From contig JAIUOO010000023.1 in the NCBI GenBank assembly GCA_020161695.1, positions 24,624-88,623 on the forward strand: a stretch of 64,000 nucleotides of DNA, read 5' to 3'. The translations under genes were made by a program, and so were the position numbers. Origin of the DNA: Pseudomonadota bacterium. GTDB lineage: Bacteria; Pseudomonadota; Alphaproteobacteria; Rhizobiales; Phreatobacteraceae. Under the pieces are notes generated by a model, which saw nothing but the letters and a program-made list of their open reading frames with translations, was not told where the DNA came from and ran no database searches. Of the stretch, positions 50,323-59,549 are shown in pieces. How positions within the stretch are numbered: the first letter of the stretch is position 1; each line of letters opens with the position of its first letter.

Positions 50323-51693
50323 TCAGCCCCGCTTCGGCTCCTTGCGCGCGGGGTCGAAGTGCTTCTTCAGATCCGCCCAGCAATCCGTGTAGTTCGGCTG
50401 GAGCGTACCGAGTTCGCTGGCATATTTGGTCACGCGCTGGGGGAAGCGCGTCTCGAACATGAAGGCCATGGTGCCGGTCAGCTTCGAGGGCTTCAGCTCC
50501 ATGTTGCTGGCGTGCTCGAAGGCGGGGGTGTCCGGCCCGTGCGGCAGCATGCAGTTGTGCAGGCTCATGCCGCCGGGGACGAAGCCCTCCGGCTTGGCGT
50601 CATAGACGCCGTAGACCAGCCCCATGAACTCGCTCATCAGGTTGCGATGGTACCAGGGCGGGCGGAACGTGTTCTCGCCGACCATCCAGCGCTCCGGGAA
50701 GATGACGAAGTCGACATTGGCCGTGCCGGGAGTCTCGGAGGGCGCGGTCATCACCGTGAAGATCGATGGGTCGGCATGGTCGAACAGGATCGGTCCGACC
50801 GGCGAGAAGTGCCTGAGGTCGTATTTGTAGGGGTAGTAATTGCCATGCCACGCCGCGACGTCGAGCGGCGACTGGTCGATGGGCGCGGCATAGAGCTCGC
50901 CGCCCCATTTCACGAACATGGTGGAGGGCTCCTCGCGGTCCTCGTAGGCGGCGACGGGGGTGAGGAAGTCGCGGGAATTGGCGAGGCAGTTGGCGCCGAT
51001 CGGCCCGCGGTCGGGCACCGTGAAGGCGCCGCCGTAGTTTTCGCAGACATAGGCGCGCGCGGGGCCGTCGACCAGCTCGACCTTGAAGACCACGCCGCGC
51101 GGGATGATGCAGATCTCGCCCGGCTCGATCTCGATGATGCCGAACTCGGTGCAGAAGCGCAGCCTGTTCTCCTGCGCGACGATCAGGAACTCGCCGTCGG
51201 CGTTGAAAAAGTACTCCGACGTCATCGACCGGGTGACGAGCAGCACGTGGGCGGCCATGCCGACCTGCGTGTCTGAATCGCCGGCCGTGGTGATGGTGTG
51301 GAGGCCGTTGACGAAGGTGACCGGCTCGGCGGGGAGCGGCGTCGGATCCCAGCGGAGCTGGTCGATCGGCAGGTGGCTCTCGTTGCGGGCGTCCGGTGCG
51401 GTGCGCAGGAAGCCCTTGTCGACCTTCCGGTAGCGGCCGGAATGCTTCACCGAGGGGCGGATGCGGTAGAGCCAGGAGCGCTGGTTGGTCGCCTGCGGCG
51501 CGGTGAACGGCGAGCCCGACAGCTGCTCGGCATAGAGCCCGTAATTGACCTTCTGCGGCGAGTTGCGGCCGATCGGCAGGGCGCCGGGCAGGGCCTCGGT
51601 CTCGAACGAATTGCCGAAGCCGGACATGTATTTGAGCGTGCCGCCGCCACGGTCGTCGGTGGGCACGAAACCGGTGACATATTGCAGGGTCAT
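50323..51693 (-). CDS. hmgA: Homogentisate 1,2-dioxygenase
   Basis: A 456-residue non-heme iron enzyme that opens homogentisate to maleylacetoacetate in tyrosine and phenylalanine breakdown. The iron ligands are visible in WYHRNLMSEFMGLVYG (His, Glu) and MLPHGPDTPAFEHAS (His). Length is normal. The other homogentisate genes (hpd, maiA, fahA) are not in the window. A compact promoter with a palindromic operator lies directly upstream at 51722-51750. Confidence 0.96.
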   Translation of the reverse strand: MTLQYVTGFVPTDDRGGGTLKYMSGFGNSFETEALPGALPIGRNSPQKVNYGLYAEQLSGSPFTAPQATNQRSWLYRIRPSVKHSGRYRKVDKGFLRTAPDARNESHLPIDQLRWDPTPLPAEPVTFVNGLHTITTAGDSDTQVGMAAHVLLVTRSMTSEYFFNADGEFLIVAQENRLRFCTEFGIIEIEPGEICIIPRGVVFKVELVDGPARAYVCENYGGAFTVPDRGPIGANCLANSRDFLTPVAAYEDREEPSTMFVKWGGELYAAPIDQSPLDVAAWHGNYYPYKYDLRHFSPVGPILFDHADPSIFTVMTAPSETPGTANVDFVIFPERWMVGENTFRPPWYHRNLMSEFMGLVYGVYDAKPEGFVPGGMSLHNCMLPHGPDTPAFEHASNMELKPSKLTGTMAFMFETRFPQRVTKYASELGTLQPNYTDCWADLKKHFDPARKEPKRG

Positions 51694-51721
51694 GGCGCTT
51701 CCTCCGGGCTACCGCGTCGCC

Positions 51722-51750
51722 GATATAGTTTCATCTGTAACTATCGTCAA
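51722..51750 (-). promoter_or_regulatory. hmgA promoter with palindromic operator
   Basis: On the minus strand TTGACG (51750-51745) and TATATC (51727-51722) are separated by 17 bases. A perfect inverted repeat, ATAGTT (51725-51730) and AACTAT (51739-51744), covers the spacer and -10, with an inner CA/TG pair. The position over the promoter is that of a repressor site; MarR-type HmgR-like repressors bind such sites in related bacteria. The hmgA ATG follows about 29 bases later. Confidence 0.65.
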
Positions 51751-51797
51751 CGGTGCTCCGGCCGCGGCAGCCCCGCAAGTCTAGCATGGATCGGCGC

Positions 51798-53030
51798 TCA
51801 GGCCGCCGCCCGGTCGCGGAAGCGCCGATCGAGGATCATCATGACGGCGAGGGCGGCAAGCGCCGCCCCGAAGGCGAGGACCAGCGTCGCGGTCGGGCCG
51901 GAATGGCGCATGGTCGCGGCGAAGATCATCGGCGACAGCGCGAAGACGATGTTCTGCGGCAGGCTCAGCCAACCCGTCATGGTCGCGTAGGTTTCCTTGC
52001 CGAACAGGGCGAGTGGCGCGACGTTGCGGACGATGGTGATGGCCCCGGCCGACATGCCGTAGCCGATGGCGAAGCCGATCGCGATGGCGGGCGAGGCAGG
52101 GCCGATGATCGGCAGCAGCACGGCCAGCGGCATCAGCGCCGCGGAAATGACGCCGACCGTCAGGATGCCGATCCTGCCGCCGAAGGTCATCTCGGCGAAA
52201 CGGGCGGCGACCTGTGCCGGGCCAATCAGCGTTCCCGCGAAGACGGCGAAGGCGGCGGGGTGGCCATAGGCCTTCAGGATCTCGATCAGCTGAAGCGGCA
52301 GGCCCCACGAGATGAAGCCGGTCAGCGAGAAGGCGGTTGCCATCAGGATGAAGGCGGCGCGGCGCTCCTCGGGCGACAGCCGCGGCGGCGCGGGACTTGT
52401 CGCGGCGGGCTCGGCGTCGCGAGGGCGGTGCGGCTGCACCCGGCCGAGCGCCAGCAGATGGATGGGCGCGCAGATGACGACGTGGGCGAGCGCGAAGAGC
52501 ATGCACATCTGCCGCCAGCCGATATTTGCCTCGAGATAGGCCGAGAGCGGCCAGAACACGGACGAGGACAGGCCGCCGATCATCATCAGCAGGCCGATCG
52601 CCTGACGCGCCTTCGGACCGGCGATCTGCGCCATGGCGGCGGCCGCCGCCTGCGTCAGGGCCAGCGGCATGCCGATGCCGATCAGCACCCAGCCGGCGAG
52701 ATAGCTGACAGTGCCGGTCGCCTGCGAGATGACGAGAAGGGCCAGCGCCAGGACCAGCGAACCGGCGACCATGGGCCAGCGCGAGCCATGCGCGTCGATC
52801 AGGCGGCCGAAGCGCGGCGCGACGACGGCCGAGACCAGCAGCATGACGGTGACGCCGCCGAACACCGCCTCGGCGGTCAGGCCGATGTCGCGCTCGAGCG
52901 GACCCGCGAGCATGGCGGGAATCCAGTAGGTGGTGCCCCAGCCGGTGATCTGCGTCACCGCCAGCGGGGCGGCGAGGGGCGCGAGGCGGATGCTGTCCGG
53001 CTTGAGAAGCGAAGGGTCGGGCATAGTCAC
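51798..53030 (-). CDS. MFS transporter
   Basis: A 410-residue major-facilitator protein with twelve probable spans. It starts APLAVTQITGWGTTYWIPAMLAGPLERDIGLTAEAVFGGVTVMLLVSAVVAPRFGRLIDAHGSRW, which carries the MFS loop motif. It is not the same subfamily as the Fsr-like transporter at 37513. It is on the same strand as hmgA, with its stop 104 bases upstream of the hmgA start and the hmgA promoter in between, so it is not clearly in an operon with it. The substrate is unknown. Confidence 0.88.
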   Translation of the reverse strand: MTMPDPSLLKPDSIRLAPLAAPLAVTQITGWGTTYWIPAMLAGPLERDIGLTAEAVFGGVTVMLLVSAVVAPRFGRLIDAHGSRWPMVAGSLVLALALLVISQATGTVSYLAGWVLIGIGMPLALTQAAAAAMAQIAGPKARQAIGLLMMIGGLSSSVFWPLSAYLEANIGWRQMCMLFALAHVVICAPIHLLALGRVQPHRPRDAEPAATSPAPPRLSPEERRAAFILMATAFSLTGFISWGLPLQLIEILKAYGHPAAFAVFAGTLIGPAQVAARFAEMTFGGRIGILTVGVISAALMPLAVLLPIIGPASPAIAIGFAIGYGMSAGAITIVRNVAPLALFGKETYATMTGWLSLPQNIVFALSPMIFAATMRHSGPTATLVLAFGAALAALAVMMILDRRFRDRAAA

Positions 53031-53215
53031 GGGCGGAATCGGTGCGCCGATCCGTCGCTGGAGGGGCGGACATCAAAGCGCACCGCCCGCCGCGCGCAAT
53101 GCGCCCGGCCGCAGGGCTGGCCAGCGCCTCACGTCGTGGCGCAGCCGCGCGGCCCGCACGCGGCGCGCCGAAGGGCTTGATCGCGCGGGCCAAATGTGGT
53201 CACTCGCCGACCGGC

Positions 53216-53289
53216 GCGGGTATAGCTCAATGGTAGAGCAGCAGCCTTCCAAGCTGAATACGCGGGTTCGATTCCCGCTACCCGCTCCA
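53216..53289 (+). tRNA. tRNA-Gly (anticodon TCC)
   Basis: A complete cloverleaf: acceptor stem GCGGGTA paired with TACCCGC, D arm (AGCTCAATGGTAGAGC), anticodon loop CTTCCAA giving anticodon TCC, and T arm with GGTTCGATTCC. The CCA end is encoded. It lies 138 bases before tuf, an order seen in many proteobacteria. Confidence 0.97.
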
Positions 53290-53427
53290 GTCCATGCCCC
53301 TGATGCGAAAACCTGCGGTTTCGGCGATGGCGGCGTGAACTTCGGACTTGAACAGTCCAGAGAAAACCCGTAACCGACCGCGCACCGCGGGATCGCCCGC
53401 CATTTGGCAGCCGAAGGACCACGACCG

Positions 53428-54618
<1,191 letters not shown>

Positions 54619-54733
54619 TCGCCGCGAGCACGGAATGCGATCAACCGCATTCCTGATGCGGCGCCGGCGTCGTCGCCGCCATCATCGAGTGATGGGAAGT
54701 ACGGAATGCGACAAGCGCATTCCCATGGAGTGA

Positions 54734-54762
54734 TTGATTGCGTCGCCGGGAGGCACTATACC
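54734..54762 (+). promoter_or_regulatory. Promoter of tRNA-Trp
   Basis: TTGATT (54734-54739) and TATACC (54757-54762) with a 17-base spacer. The predicted start lies about 7 bases before the tRNA-Trp 5' end at 54776. It gives the tRNA its own promoter independent of tuf. Confidence 0.6.
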
Positions 54763-54775
54763 CGGCGAACGTCAT

Positions 54776-54852
54776 AGGGGCTTAGCTCAGCTGGTTAGAG
54801 CGGCGGTCTCCAAAACCGCAGGTCGAGAGTTCGAATCCCTCAGCCCCTGCCA
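54776..54852 (+). tRNA. tRNA-Trp (anticodon CCA)
   Basis: A complete 77-base tRNA with acceptor AGGGGCT paired with AGCCCCT, D arm AGCTCAGCTGGTTAGAGC, anticodon loop with CCA and T arm with AGTTCGAATCC, and an encoded CCA end. It stands where tRNA-Trp is expected, between tuf and secE, and is followed directly by a strong terminator. Confidence 0.97.
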
Positions 54853-54860
54853 ATTTCCGA

Positions 54861-54897
54861 AAGGCCCCGGCGAGACCTTCGCCGGGGCCTTTTCTTT
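54861..54897 (+). terminator. Rho-independent terminator after tRNA-Trp
   Basis: A perfect 13-bp stem (AAGGCCCCGGCGA at 54861-54873 and its complement at 54879-54891) with a 5-base loop and a T-rich tail (TTTTCTTTT). It separates the tRNA from the following membrane-protein gene. Confidence 0.9.
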
Positions 54898-54983
54898 TGC
54901 CCCGCGCGGTTCTCGTCGGCTTGACGTGATGTTTGATCATAAGATATTTTGATTATCGAAATAAACTGTCGAGAGCTCTCGCG

Positions 54984-55442
54984 ATGTCGTCCGTAACGGC
55001 GATTACGACCGGTCTTTGCTGCGCCCTTGGGTTGATGAGCCTCGGCGGCGGGTTCTACGAGATCCGCGTGGTGGACGCGGCATGGCCGGCACGGCCGGCG
55101 CTGATCCAGCCGGGGCAGGGCGGCATCGTCCGCCGCCGGTTCTGGATTCCGATCCACGTCGCCTTCGAAATCACCCTGCTGGCTAGCCTCGTCGCGGCAT
55201 GGCCGCATGACATTGTCCGGCAGTGGCTGCTTCTCGCGCTGGCCAGCCACGCGGCGATGCGCGTCTGGAGCATGGTCGATTTCATTCCGAAGGCTCTCGC
55301 CTTCGAGCGCCTGCCCGCGGAGACAGTGGACGGGACGGCCGCACGGCGCTGGGCGGCGCGCAGCCGCTGGCGCCTGCTGCTGGACATGGGCACCTGCCTT
55401 GCCGCGATGGCAGCTTTCGCGGCCGCCCTTCAGCCGGTGTGA
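54984..55442 (+). CDS. Integral membrane protein, unknown function
   Basis: A 152-residue protein with four probable spans (AITTGLCCALGLMSLGGGFYEI, WIPIHVAFEITLLASLVAAWP, QWLLLALASHAAMRVWSMVDFI, LLDMGTCLAAMAAFAAAL). It has an AT-rich upstream region with a direct repeat (TTTGATCAT near 54932 and TTTGATTAT near 54948), possibly a regulator site. A MarR gene follows 12 bases later, so it is probably regulated by that gene product. Together they interrupt the normal tRNA-Trp/secE junction. Confidence 0.8.
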   Translation: MSSVTAITTGLCCALGLMSLGGGFYEIRVVDAAWPARPALIQPGQGGIVRRRFWIPIHVAFEITLLASLVAAWPHDIVRQWLLLALASHAAMRVWSMVDFIPKALAFERLPAETVDGTAARRWAARSRWRLLLDMGTCLAAMAAFAAALQPV

Positions 55443-55454
55443 GGAGGCGCCCGC

Positions 55455-56006
55455 TTGCAGGAGCCACCGGATCAGCCTCGGAAGGATGCGACGGCGCATG
55501 CCGAGGCCATCAGCCGCATCGGCATGCTCATGCGCGGCATCGGCGCACAGAGCGCAATGACCAGCGCGGCCGTTGCCTCGCGCTTCGGGCTCAACACGAC
55601 GGACCTTGAGTGTCTGGACCTCATCGTGATGCGCGGTCCGGTCACCGCCGGCGCCCTGGCACAGGCTGTCGGCCTCACTCCTGGGTCGGTGACCGTGCTG
55701 ATCGATCGCCTCGAACGCGCCGGCTATGCCGAACGAATTCGCGGTGCGAGTGACCGCCGGCAGGTTCTGGTGCAGGCGAGGCCTGGCGCGACCGCCGCTG
55801 TCGCGGCGGTCTATCGGGGGATGGAGGAGCGCCTGACGACGCTCTGGCGCGCCTTTTCGCCGCGCGATCTCGCGCTCATCGAAACATTCCTGGCCCGCAC
55901 CCTGGACGAGGCGGCGGCGGCGACCAGGCAGATCGTTGCGGATGGAAATCAGGCGCCTGCCGACGCAGACGGGCGGCTGCCCCGTCAAAGCCGACGCCGA
56001 ACCTGA
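55455..56006 (+). CDS. MarR family transcriptional regulator
   Basis: A 183-residue MarR-type regulator with the winged HTH VASRFGLNTTDLECLDLIVMRGPVTAGALAQAVGLTPGSVTVLIDRLERAGYAERIRGASDRRQVLVQ. It starts at a TTG supported by GGAGG, directly after the membrane-protein gene. It probably autoregulates that pair. It has no known relation to the ribosomal genes around it. Confidence 0.87.
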   Translation: MQEPPDQPRKDATAHAEAISRIGMLMRGIGAQSAMTSAAVASRFGLNTTDLECLDLIVMRGPVTAGALAQAVGLTPGSVTVLIDRLERAGYAERIRGASDRRQVLVQARPGATAAVAAVYRGMEERLTTLWRAFSPRDLALIETFLARTLDEAAAATRQIVADGNQAPADADGRLPRQSRRRT

Positions 56007-56024
56007 CCGGCAACGCGGCTTTCC

Positions 56025-56053
56025 TTGACGCGCCGTCCCGTTTCGGGTAGCAG
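56025..56053 (+). promoter_or_regulatory. Promoter of secE-nusG
   Basis: TTGACG (56025-56030) and TAGCAG (56048-56053) separated by 17 bases, starting 19 bases after the MarR stop and ending 128 bases before secE. It would make secE-nusG independent of the inserted gene pair. A very similar TAGACG promoter precedes the rplJ leader. Confidence 0.55.
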
Positions 56054-56180
56054 ACGCCACTCCCTGCTGGCCCGGTAACGGACTTCCCGCGGGACGCGCT
56101 TCCTCCAACTCGGGCCGACGCGCCGGCTTCTCGCCCTCGGGCGGAAGCGGTCATCGGTCCTGTCCGGATTCCAGAACGCC

Positions 56181-56378
56181 ATGGCGAAGACCAGTCCCTT
56201 CGAGTTCATGCAGCAGGTGCGTCAGGAGGCCAACAAGGTCACCTGGCCGACCCGTAAGGAAGTCGGCATCACCTCGATGATGGTCGTGATCTTCATGATC
56301 GTCTCGGCGATCTTCTTCTTCGCCGCCGATTCCATCATCCGCTGGGGCGTCCAGGCGCTCCTGTCGCTCGGCGCCTGA
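56181..56378 (+). CDS. secE: Preprotein translocase subunit SecE
   Basis: A 65-residue single-span SecE of the short alphaproteobacterial type. It begins KTSPFEFMQQVRQEANKVTWPTRKEVGITSMMVVIFMIVSAIFFFAAD, the amphipathic helix and membrane anchor that brace the SecY channel. It is immediately followed by nusG with a 12-base gap, the universal arrangement. Confidence 0.95.
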   Translation: MAKTSPFEFMQQVRQEANKVTWPTRKEVGITSMMVVIFMIVSAIFFFAADSIIRWGVQALLSLGA

Positions 56379-56390
56379 GGAGAGACGCCC

Positions 56391-56921
56391 GTGGCGAAGC
56401 AGTGGTACGTCGTTCACGCCTACTCGAACTTCGAGAACAAGGTGGCCGAAGCGATCCGCGAAGGCGCGGCGCAGCGCGGCCTGTCGGAGTTGTTTGAGGA
56501 CATTCTCGTGCCGAAGGAGCGCGTCACCGAGGTGCGCCGCGGCCGCAAGATCGATACCGAGCGCAAGTTCTTCCCGGGCTACGTGCTGGTGAAGATGGAC
56601 ATGACCGATCAGGCCTACCATCTGATCAAGAACACCCCGAAGGTCACGGGCTTCCTCGGCGCCGACAAGAAGCCGATGCCGATTCCCGAGGCCGAGGCGA
56701 TGCGCATCGCGCAGCAGGTCCAGGAGGGCGTCGATCGCCCGAAGACCACGATCATGTTCGAGGTCGGCGAGAAGGTGCGCGTCAACGACGGCCCGTTCGC
56801 CTCGTTCGAGGGCTTTGTCGAAGAGGTCGACGAGGGGCGCTCGCGCCTCAAGGTCGCGGTCTCGATCTTCGGCCGGCCGACGCCGGTCGAGTTGGAATTC
56901 GGTCAGGTCGACAAGATGTGA
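56391..56921 (+). CDS. nusG: Transcription termination/antitermination factor NusG
   Basis: A 176-residue NusG with the NGN domain (KQWYVVHAYSNFENKVAEAI, RKFFPGYVLVKMDM) and a C-terminal KOW domain (EKVRVNDGPFASFEGFVEEVD). It couples transcription to Rho and the ribosome. It starts at GTG, 12 bases after secE, in one transcript. Confidence 0.97.
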   Translation: MAKQWYVVHAYSNFENKVAEAIREGAAQRGLSELFEDILVPKERVTEVRRGRKIDTERKFFPGYVLVKMDMTDQAYHLIKNTPKVTGFLGADKKPMPIPEAEAMRIAQQVQEGVDRPKTTIMFEVGEKVRVNDGPFASFEGFVEEVDEGRSRLKVAVSIFGRPTPVELEFGQVDKM

Positions 56922-56965
56922 CCGTCTGCCGCCGGATTCGTCCGGTGGTCTGAATGCCGGCCGAA

Positions 56966-57080
56966 GACGATGCTGGGCATCGTCCGGTCGGTTCCATCCC
57001 GAAGTTTCGCCCATACGAGGTGCGAAATATCGGGAAAGGCATCGACGGCGAAACGCGGATGCGTTTCTCATGCCGTCGAT
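56966..57080 (+). promoter_or_regulatory. Structured leader before rplK (three hairpins)
   Basis: Three hairpins lie in the 310-base nusG-rplK gap: a 7-bp stem GACGATG/CATCGTC (56966-56984), a double stem TCCCGA...TCGGGA with inner TTTCGC/GCGAAA (56997-57035), and a long stem with outer ATCGACGGC/GCCGTCGAT and inner GAAACGC/GCGTTTC (57041-57080). L1 binds the leader of the L11 operon in other bacteria; whether any of these is the L1 site is inference. Confidence 0.6.
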
Positions 57081-57231
57081 CCGCATGCCGGCGCGCAGGC
57101 ACCGGTTTCCGGAACGGCCTCAGCTGTTCCGTTCACCCGTGGGAGGCGAGGGGAGGCGGTCCGCCACACTCTCCGAACCCGACCACGAAACCCAACCGGA
57201 CGGCCTCGCAAGGCCTGTCAGGAGGACAACC

Positions 57232-57663
57232 ATGGCGAAGAAAATCGTCGGCTTCATTAAGCTGCAGGTGCCGGCCGGGGCCGCTAACCCCGCCCCGCCG
57301 ATCGGCCCCGCTCTCGGTCAGCGCGGCCTGAACATCATGGAATTCTGCAAGGCCTTCAACGCGAAGACCCAGCAGATGGAGAAGGGGATGCCGATCCCCG
57401 TGATCATCACCGCCTACCAGGACCGCTCCTTCACCTTCGAGATGAAGCAGCCCCCGGTGAGCTACTGGATCAAGAAGGCCGCCAAGGTCGACAAGGGCTC
57501 GACCACCCCGGGCAAGGGCGCGACGGCTGGCAAGATCACCCGCGCCCAGATCGCCGAGATCGCCAAGGCGAAGATGGTCGACATGAACTGCGACTCGGTC
57601 GATTCGGCTGCGTCGATGATCGAAGGCTCGGCCCGTTCCATGGGCCTCGAGGTCGTGGGGTAA
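57232..57663 (+). CDS. rplK: 50S ribosomal protein L11
   Basis: A 143-residue L11 with the canonical KKIVGFIKLQVPAGAANPAPPIGPALGQRGLNIMEFCKAFNA start and the C-terminal RNA-binding domain ending SARSMGLEVVG. The start follows GGAGGA. The rplA start is 3 bases after its stop, giving a tight L11 operon. Confidence 0.98.
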   Translation: MAKKIVGFIKLQVPAGAANPAPPIGPALGQRGLNIMEFCKAFNAKTQQMEKGMPIPVIITAYQDRSFTFEMKQPPVSYWIKKAAKVDKGSTTPGKGATAGKITRAQIAEIAKAKMVDMNCDSVDSAASMIEGSARSMGLEVVG

Positions 57664-57666
57664 GCC

Positions 57667-58359
57667 ATGAGCGGCAAGCGTTTCCGTAAGGCCTCCGAGG
57701 GCATCGATACCGTCAAGTCGTACCTGATCGACGAGGCGGTGAAGCTCGTGAAGGAGCGTGCCACGGCGAAGTTCGACGAGACCGTCGAGATCGCCATGAA
57801 CCTCGGCGTCGATCCGCGCCACGCCGACCAGATGGTCCGCGGCGTCTGCAACCTGCCGAACGGCTCCGGCCGGACCCTGCGCGTGGCGGTCTTCGCCCGC
57901 GGCGCCAAGGCCGACGAGGCCAAGGCCGCCGGTGCCGACATCGTCGGCGCGGAGGACCTCCTGGAGATCGTCCAGGGCGGCAAGATCGACTTCGACCGCT
58001 GCATCGCGACCCCGGACATGATGGGCCTCGTCGGCCGTCTCGGTAAGGTGCTGGGCCCGCGCGGCCTGATGCCGAACCCGAAGGTCGGCACCGTCACCAT
58101 GGACGTGAAGAGCGCCGTCGCCGCCTCCAAGGGCGGTGCGGTCGAGTTCCGCGTCGAGAAGGCCGGCATCATCCACTCGGCAGTCGGCAAGGTCTCCTTC
58201 GACCAGACCAAGCTGATCGAGAACATCAAGGCGTTCGCCGACGCCGTGGTGAAGGCGAAGCCGACCGGCGCCAAGGGCACCTACGTTCAGAAGATCGCCA
58301 TCTCCTCGACCATGGGTCCGGGCGTGAAGGTCGATCCGTCGAGCGTGCTCAACGGCTGA
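57667..58359 (+). CDS. rplA: 50S ribosomal protein L1
   Basis: A 230-residue L1, part of the ribosome stalk, with the family pattern DETVEIAMNLGVDPRHADQMVRG and LVGRLGKVLGPRGLMPNPKVGTV. In other bacteria L1 represses its own operon through the rplK leader. It ends 12 bases before a stable hairpin at 58371-58390. Confidence 0.98.
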   Translation: MSGKRFRKASEGIDTVKSYLIDEAVKLVKERATAKFDETVEIAMNLGVDPRHADQMVRGVCNLPNGSGRTLRVAVFARGAKADEAKAAGADIVGAEDLLEIVQGGKIDFDRCIATPDMMGLVGRLGKVLGPRGLMPNPKVGTVTMDVKSAVAASKGGAVEFRVEKAGIIHSAVGKVSFDQTKLIENIKAFADAVVKAKPTGAKGTYVQKIAISSTMGPGVKVDPSSVLNG

Positions 58360-58370
58360 GTTTCCGGCCG

Positions 58371-58390
58371 GCGCCCGGACCTCCGGGCGC
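58371..58390 (+). terminator. Hairpin after rplA
   Basis: A perfect 8-bp stem (GCGCCCGG at 58371-58378 and CCGGGCGC at 58383-58390) with a 4-base loop, directly after rplA. No T run follows, so it may be partial or processing-related. Confidence 0.45.
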
Positions 58391-58443
58391 CGCGCCTCTC
58401 CGCAGTGTGAACGTGCCTTGCGGAAAAAGTTGCGGGTTCCTAC

Positions 58444-58472
58444 TTGGCAACTGGAACAAGCTTTGCTAGACG
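58444..58472 (+). promoter_or_regulatory. Probable promoter of rplJL-rpoBC
   Basis: TTGGCA (58444-58449) and TAGACG (58467-58472) with a 17-base spacer, about 510 bases before rplJ. A separate promoter ahead of rplJ is known in other proteobacteria. The match is moderate. Confidence 0.45.
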
Positions 58473-58982
58473 ACGCCGGCTAGGGGTGTGGGCAACCACG
58501 CCCTCATTGCGTTTGGGCCAAGATTCAAGAATCGCAGGTTGGATCGCGAGTAGCCTTTCGGTGTCGCGGTCTTGCGAAGGTCTTACGGTGGAGTGATCCG
58601 GGACCTCGATCAGGAGTCCGACACGAGTTTAACGAGCTTCCGCGCGGGAATTCCTCGCGCGGCAAGGCCGGTGGAGTTGTCCTCAATGCCCAAGGGCCCG
58701 AGGAAGGCAAAGCCGGAATGTCCTGTCCGAGACTGCAGGCGAGGGGGTTTCCCCTCTTAATCGCCAAGCCTGCACAGACGGGTGAAGACCGTTTCACCGG
58801 CCGCAAGGCCGAAGGAAGGGTTCGAACTCATGCACCTCGGCCGAGGGATGGTTTCATCCCGCGGTGTCCAGAGGGGACAGGGCCGAACGTCGATCGTTCG
58901 GTTTGACCGGTTCGCCGGCGCCGATGATCGGCAGGTGCAACCCGGGGCGCCCGCAAGGGAGCCTCGATCAGAGAGAGCAAAA
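58473..58982 (+). promoter_or_regulatory. Long rplJ leader with L10 autoregulatory region
   Basis: The 510 bases before rplJ contain no gene. The final part, about 58815-58980, has the look of the ribosomal protein L10 leader, with CCGATGATCGGCAGGTGC, a run of GGGCGCCCGCAAGG and the short purine stretch GAGAGAGC that forms the ribosome site. In other bacteria L10-L12 binds this region to repress translation. The first part contains a long GC-rich segment without a recognised structure. Confidence 0.55.
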
Positions 58983-59501
58983 GTGGATCGCGCGGAAAAG
59001 AAAGAGCTGGTCGGCACGCTCAACGAGGTCTTCAAGACCTCCGGCGTCGTCGTCGTCGCTCACTATTCCGGCCTCACCGTCGCGCAGATGCAGGACCTCC
59101 GTCGCAAGATGAAGGCCCAGGGCGCGTCCGTGAAGGTCACCAAGAACCGCCTCGCCAAGATCGCTCTCGAAGGCACGGACGTCGCGTCCATCGGGTCCCT
59201 TCTCAAGGGCCCGACGATTCTCGCCATCAGCGAGGATCCGGTTGCGGCTCCGAAGGTCGCCAGCGATTTCGCCAAGGCCCACGACAAGTTCGTGATCCTC
59301 GGCGGAGCGATGGGAACGACCGCTCTGAATGCGGACGGCGTGAAGGCTCTGGCCACACTGCCGTCGCTCGACGAACTGCGCGCCAAGCTCGTGGGCCTCA
59401 TCCAGGCTCCCGCGACCAAGCTCGCCCAGCTCTCGACCGCGCCCGCTGCCAAGCTGGCTCGCGTGTTCACGGCTTATGCCGACCGAGACAAGGCCGCGTG
59501 A
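58983..59501 (+). CDS. rplJ: 50S ribosomal protein L10
   Basis: A 172-residue L10, which anchors the L12 dimers to the ribosome. It begins DRAEKKELVGTLNEVFKTSGVVVVAHYSGLTVAQMQDLRRKMKAQGASVKVTKNRLAKIA, as in homologs. The GTG at 58983 fits this and the ribosome site GAGAGAG upstream; longer readings would translate the leader. It is followed by rplL. Confidence 0.95.
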   Translation: MDRAEKKELVGTLNEVFKTSGVVVVAHYSGLTVAQMQDLRRKMKAQGASVKVTKNRLAKIALEGTDVASIGSLLKGPTILAISEDPVAAPKVASDFAKAHDKFVILGGAMGTTALNADGVKALATLPSLDELRAKLVGLIQAPATKLAQLSTAPAAKLARVFTAYADRDKAA

Positions 59502-59549
59502 GGCTTCTCTCACTCAAACCGGTTCGAACCGTTCAAAAGGAAGTAGAAA

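Noticed and set aside
54632..54653. The first GGAATGCG hairpin after tuf as an intrinsic terminator
   Set aside because: No T run follows. It is kept only as part of the tandem duplication.
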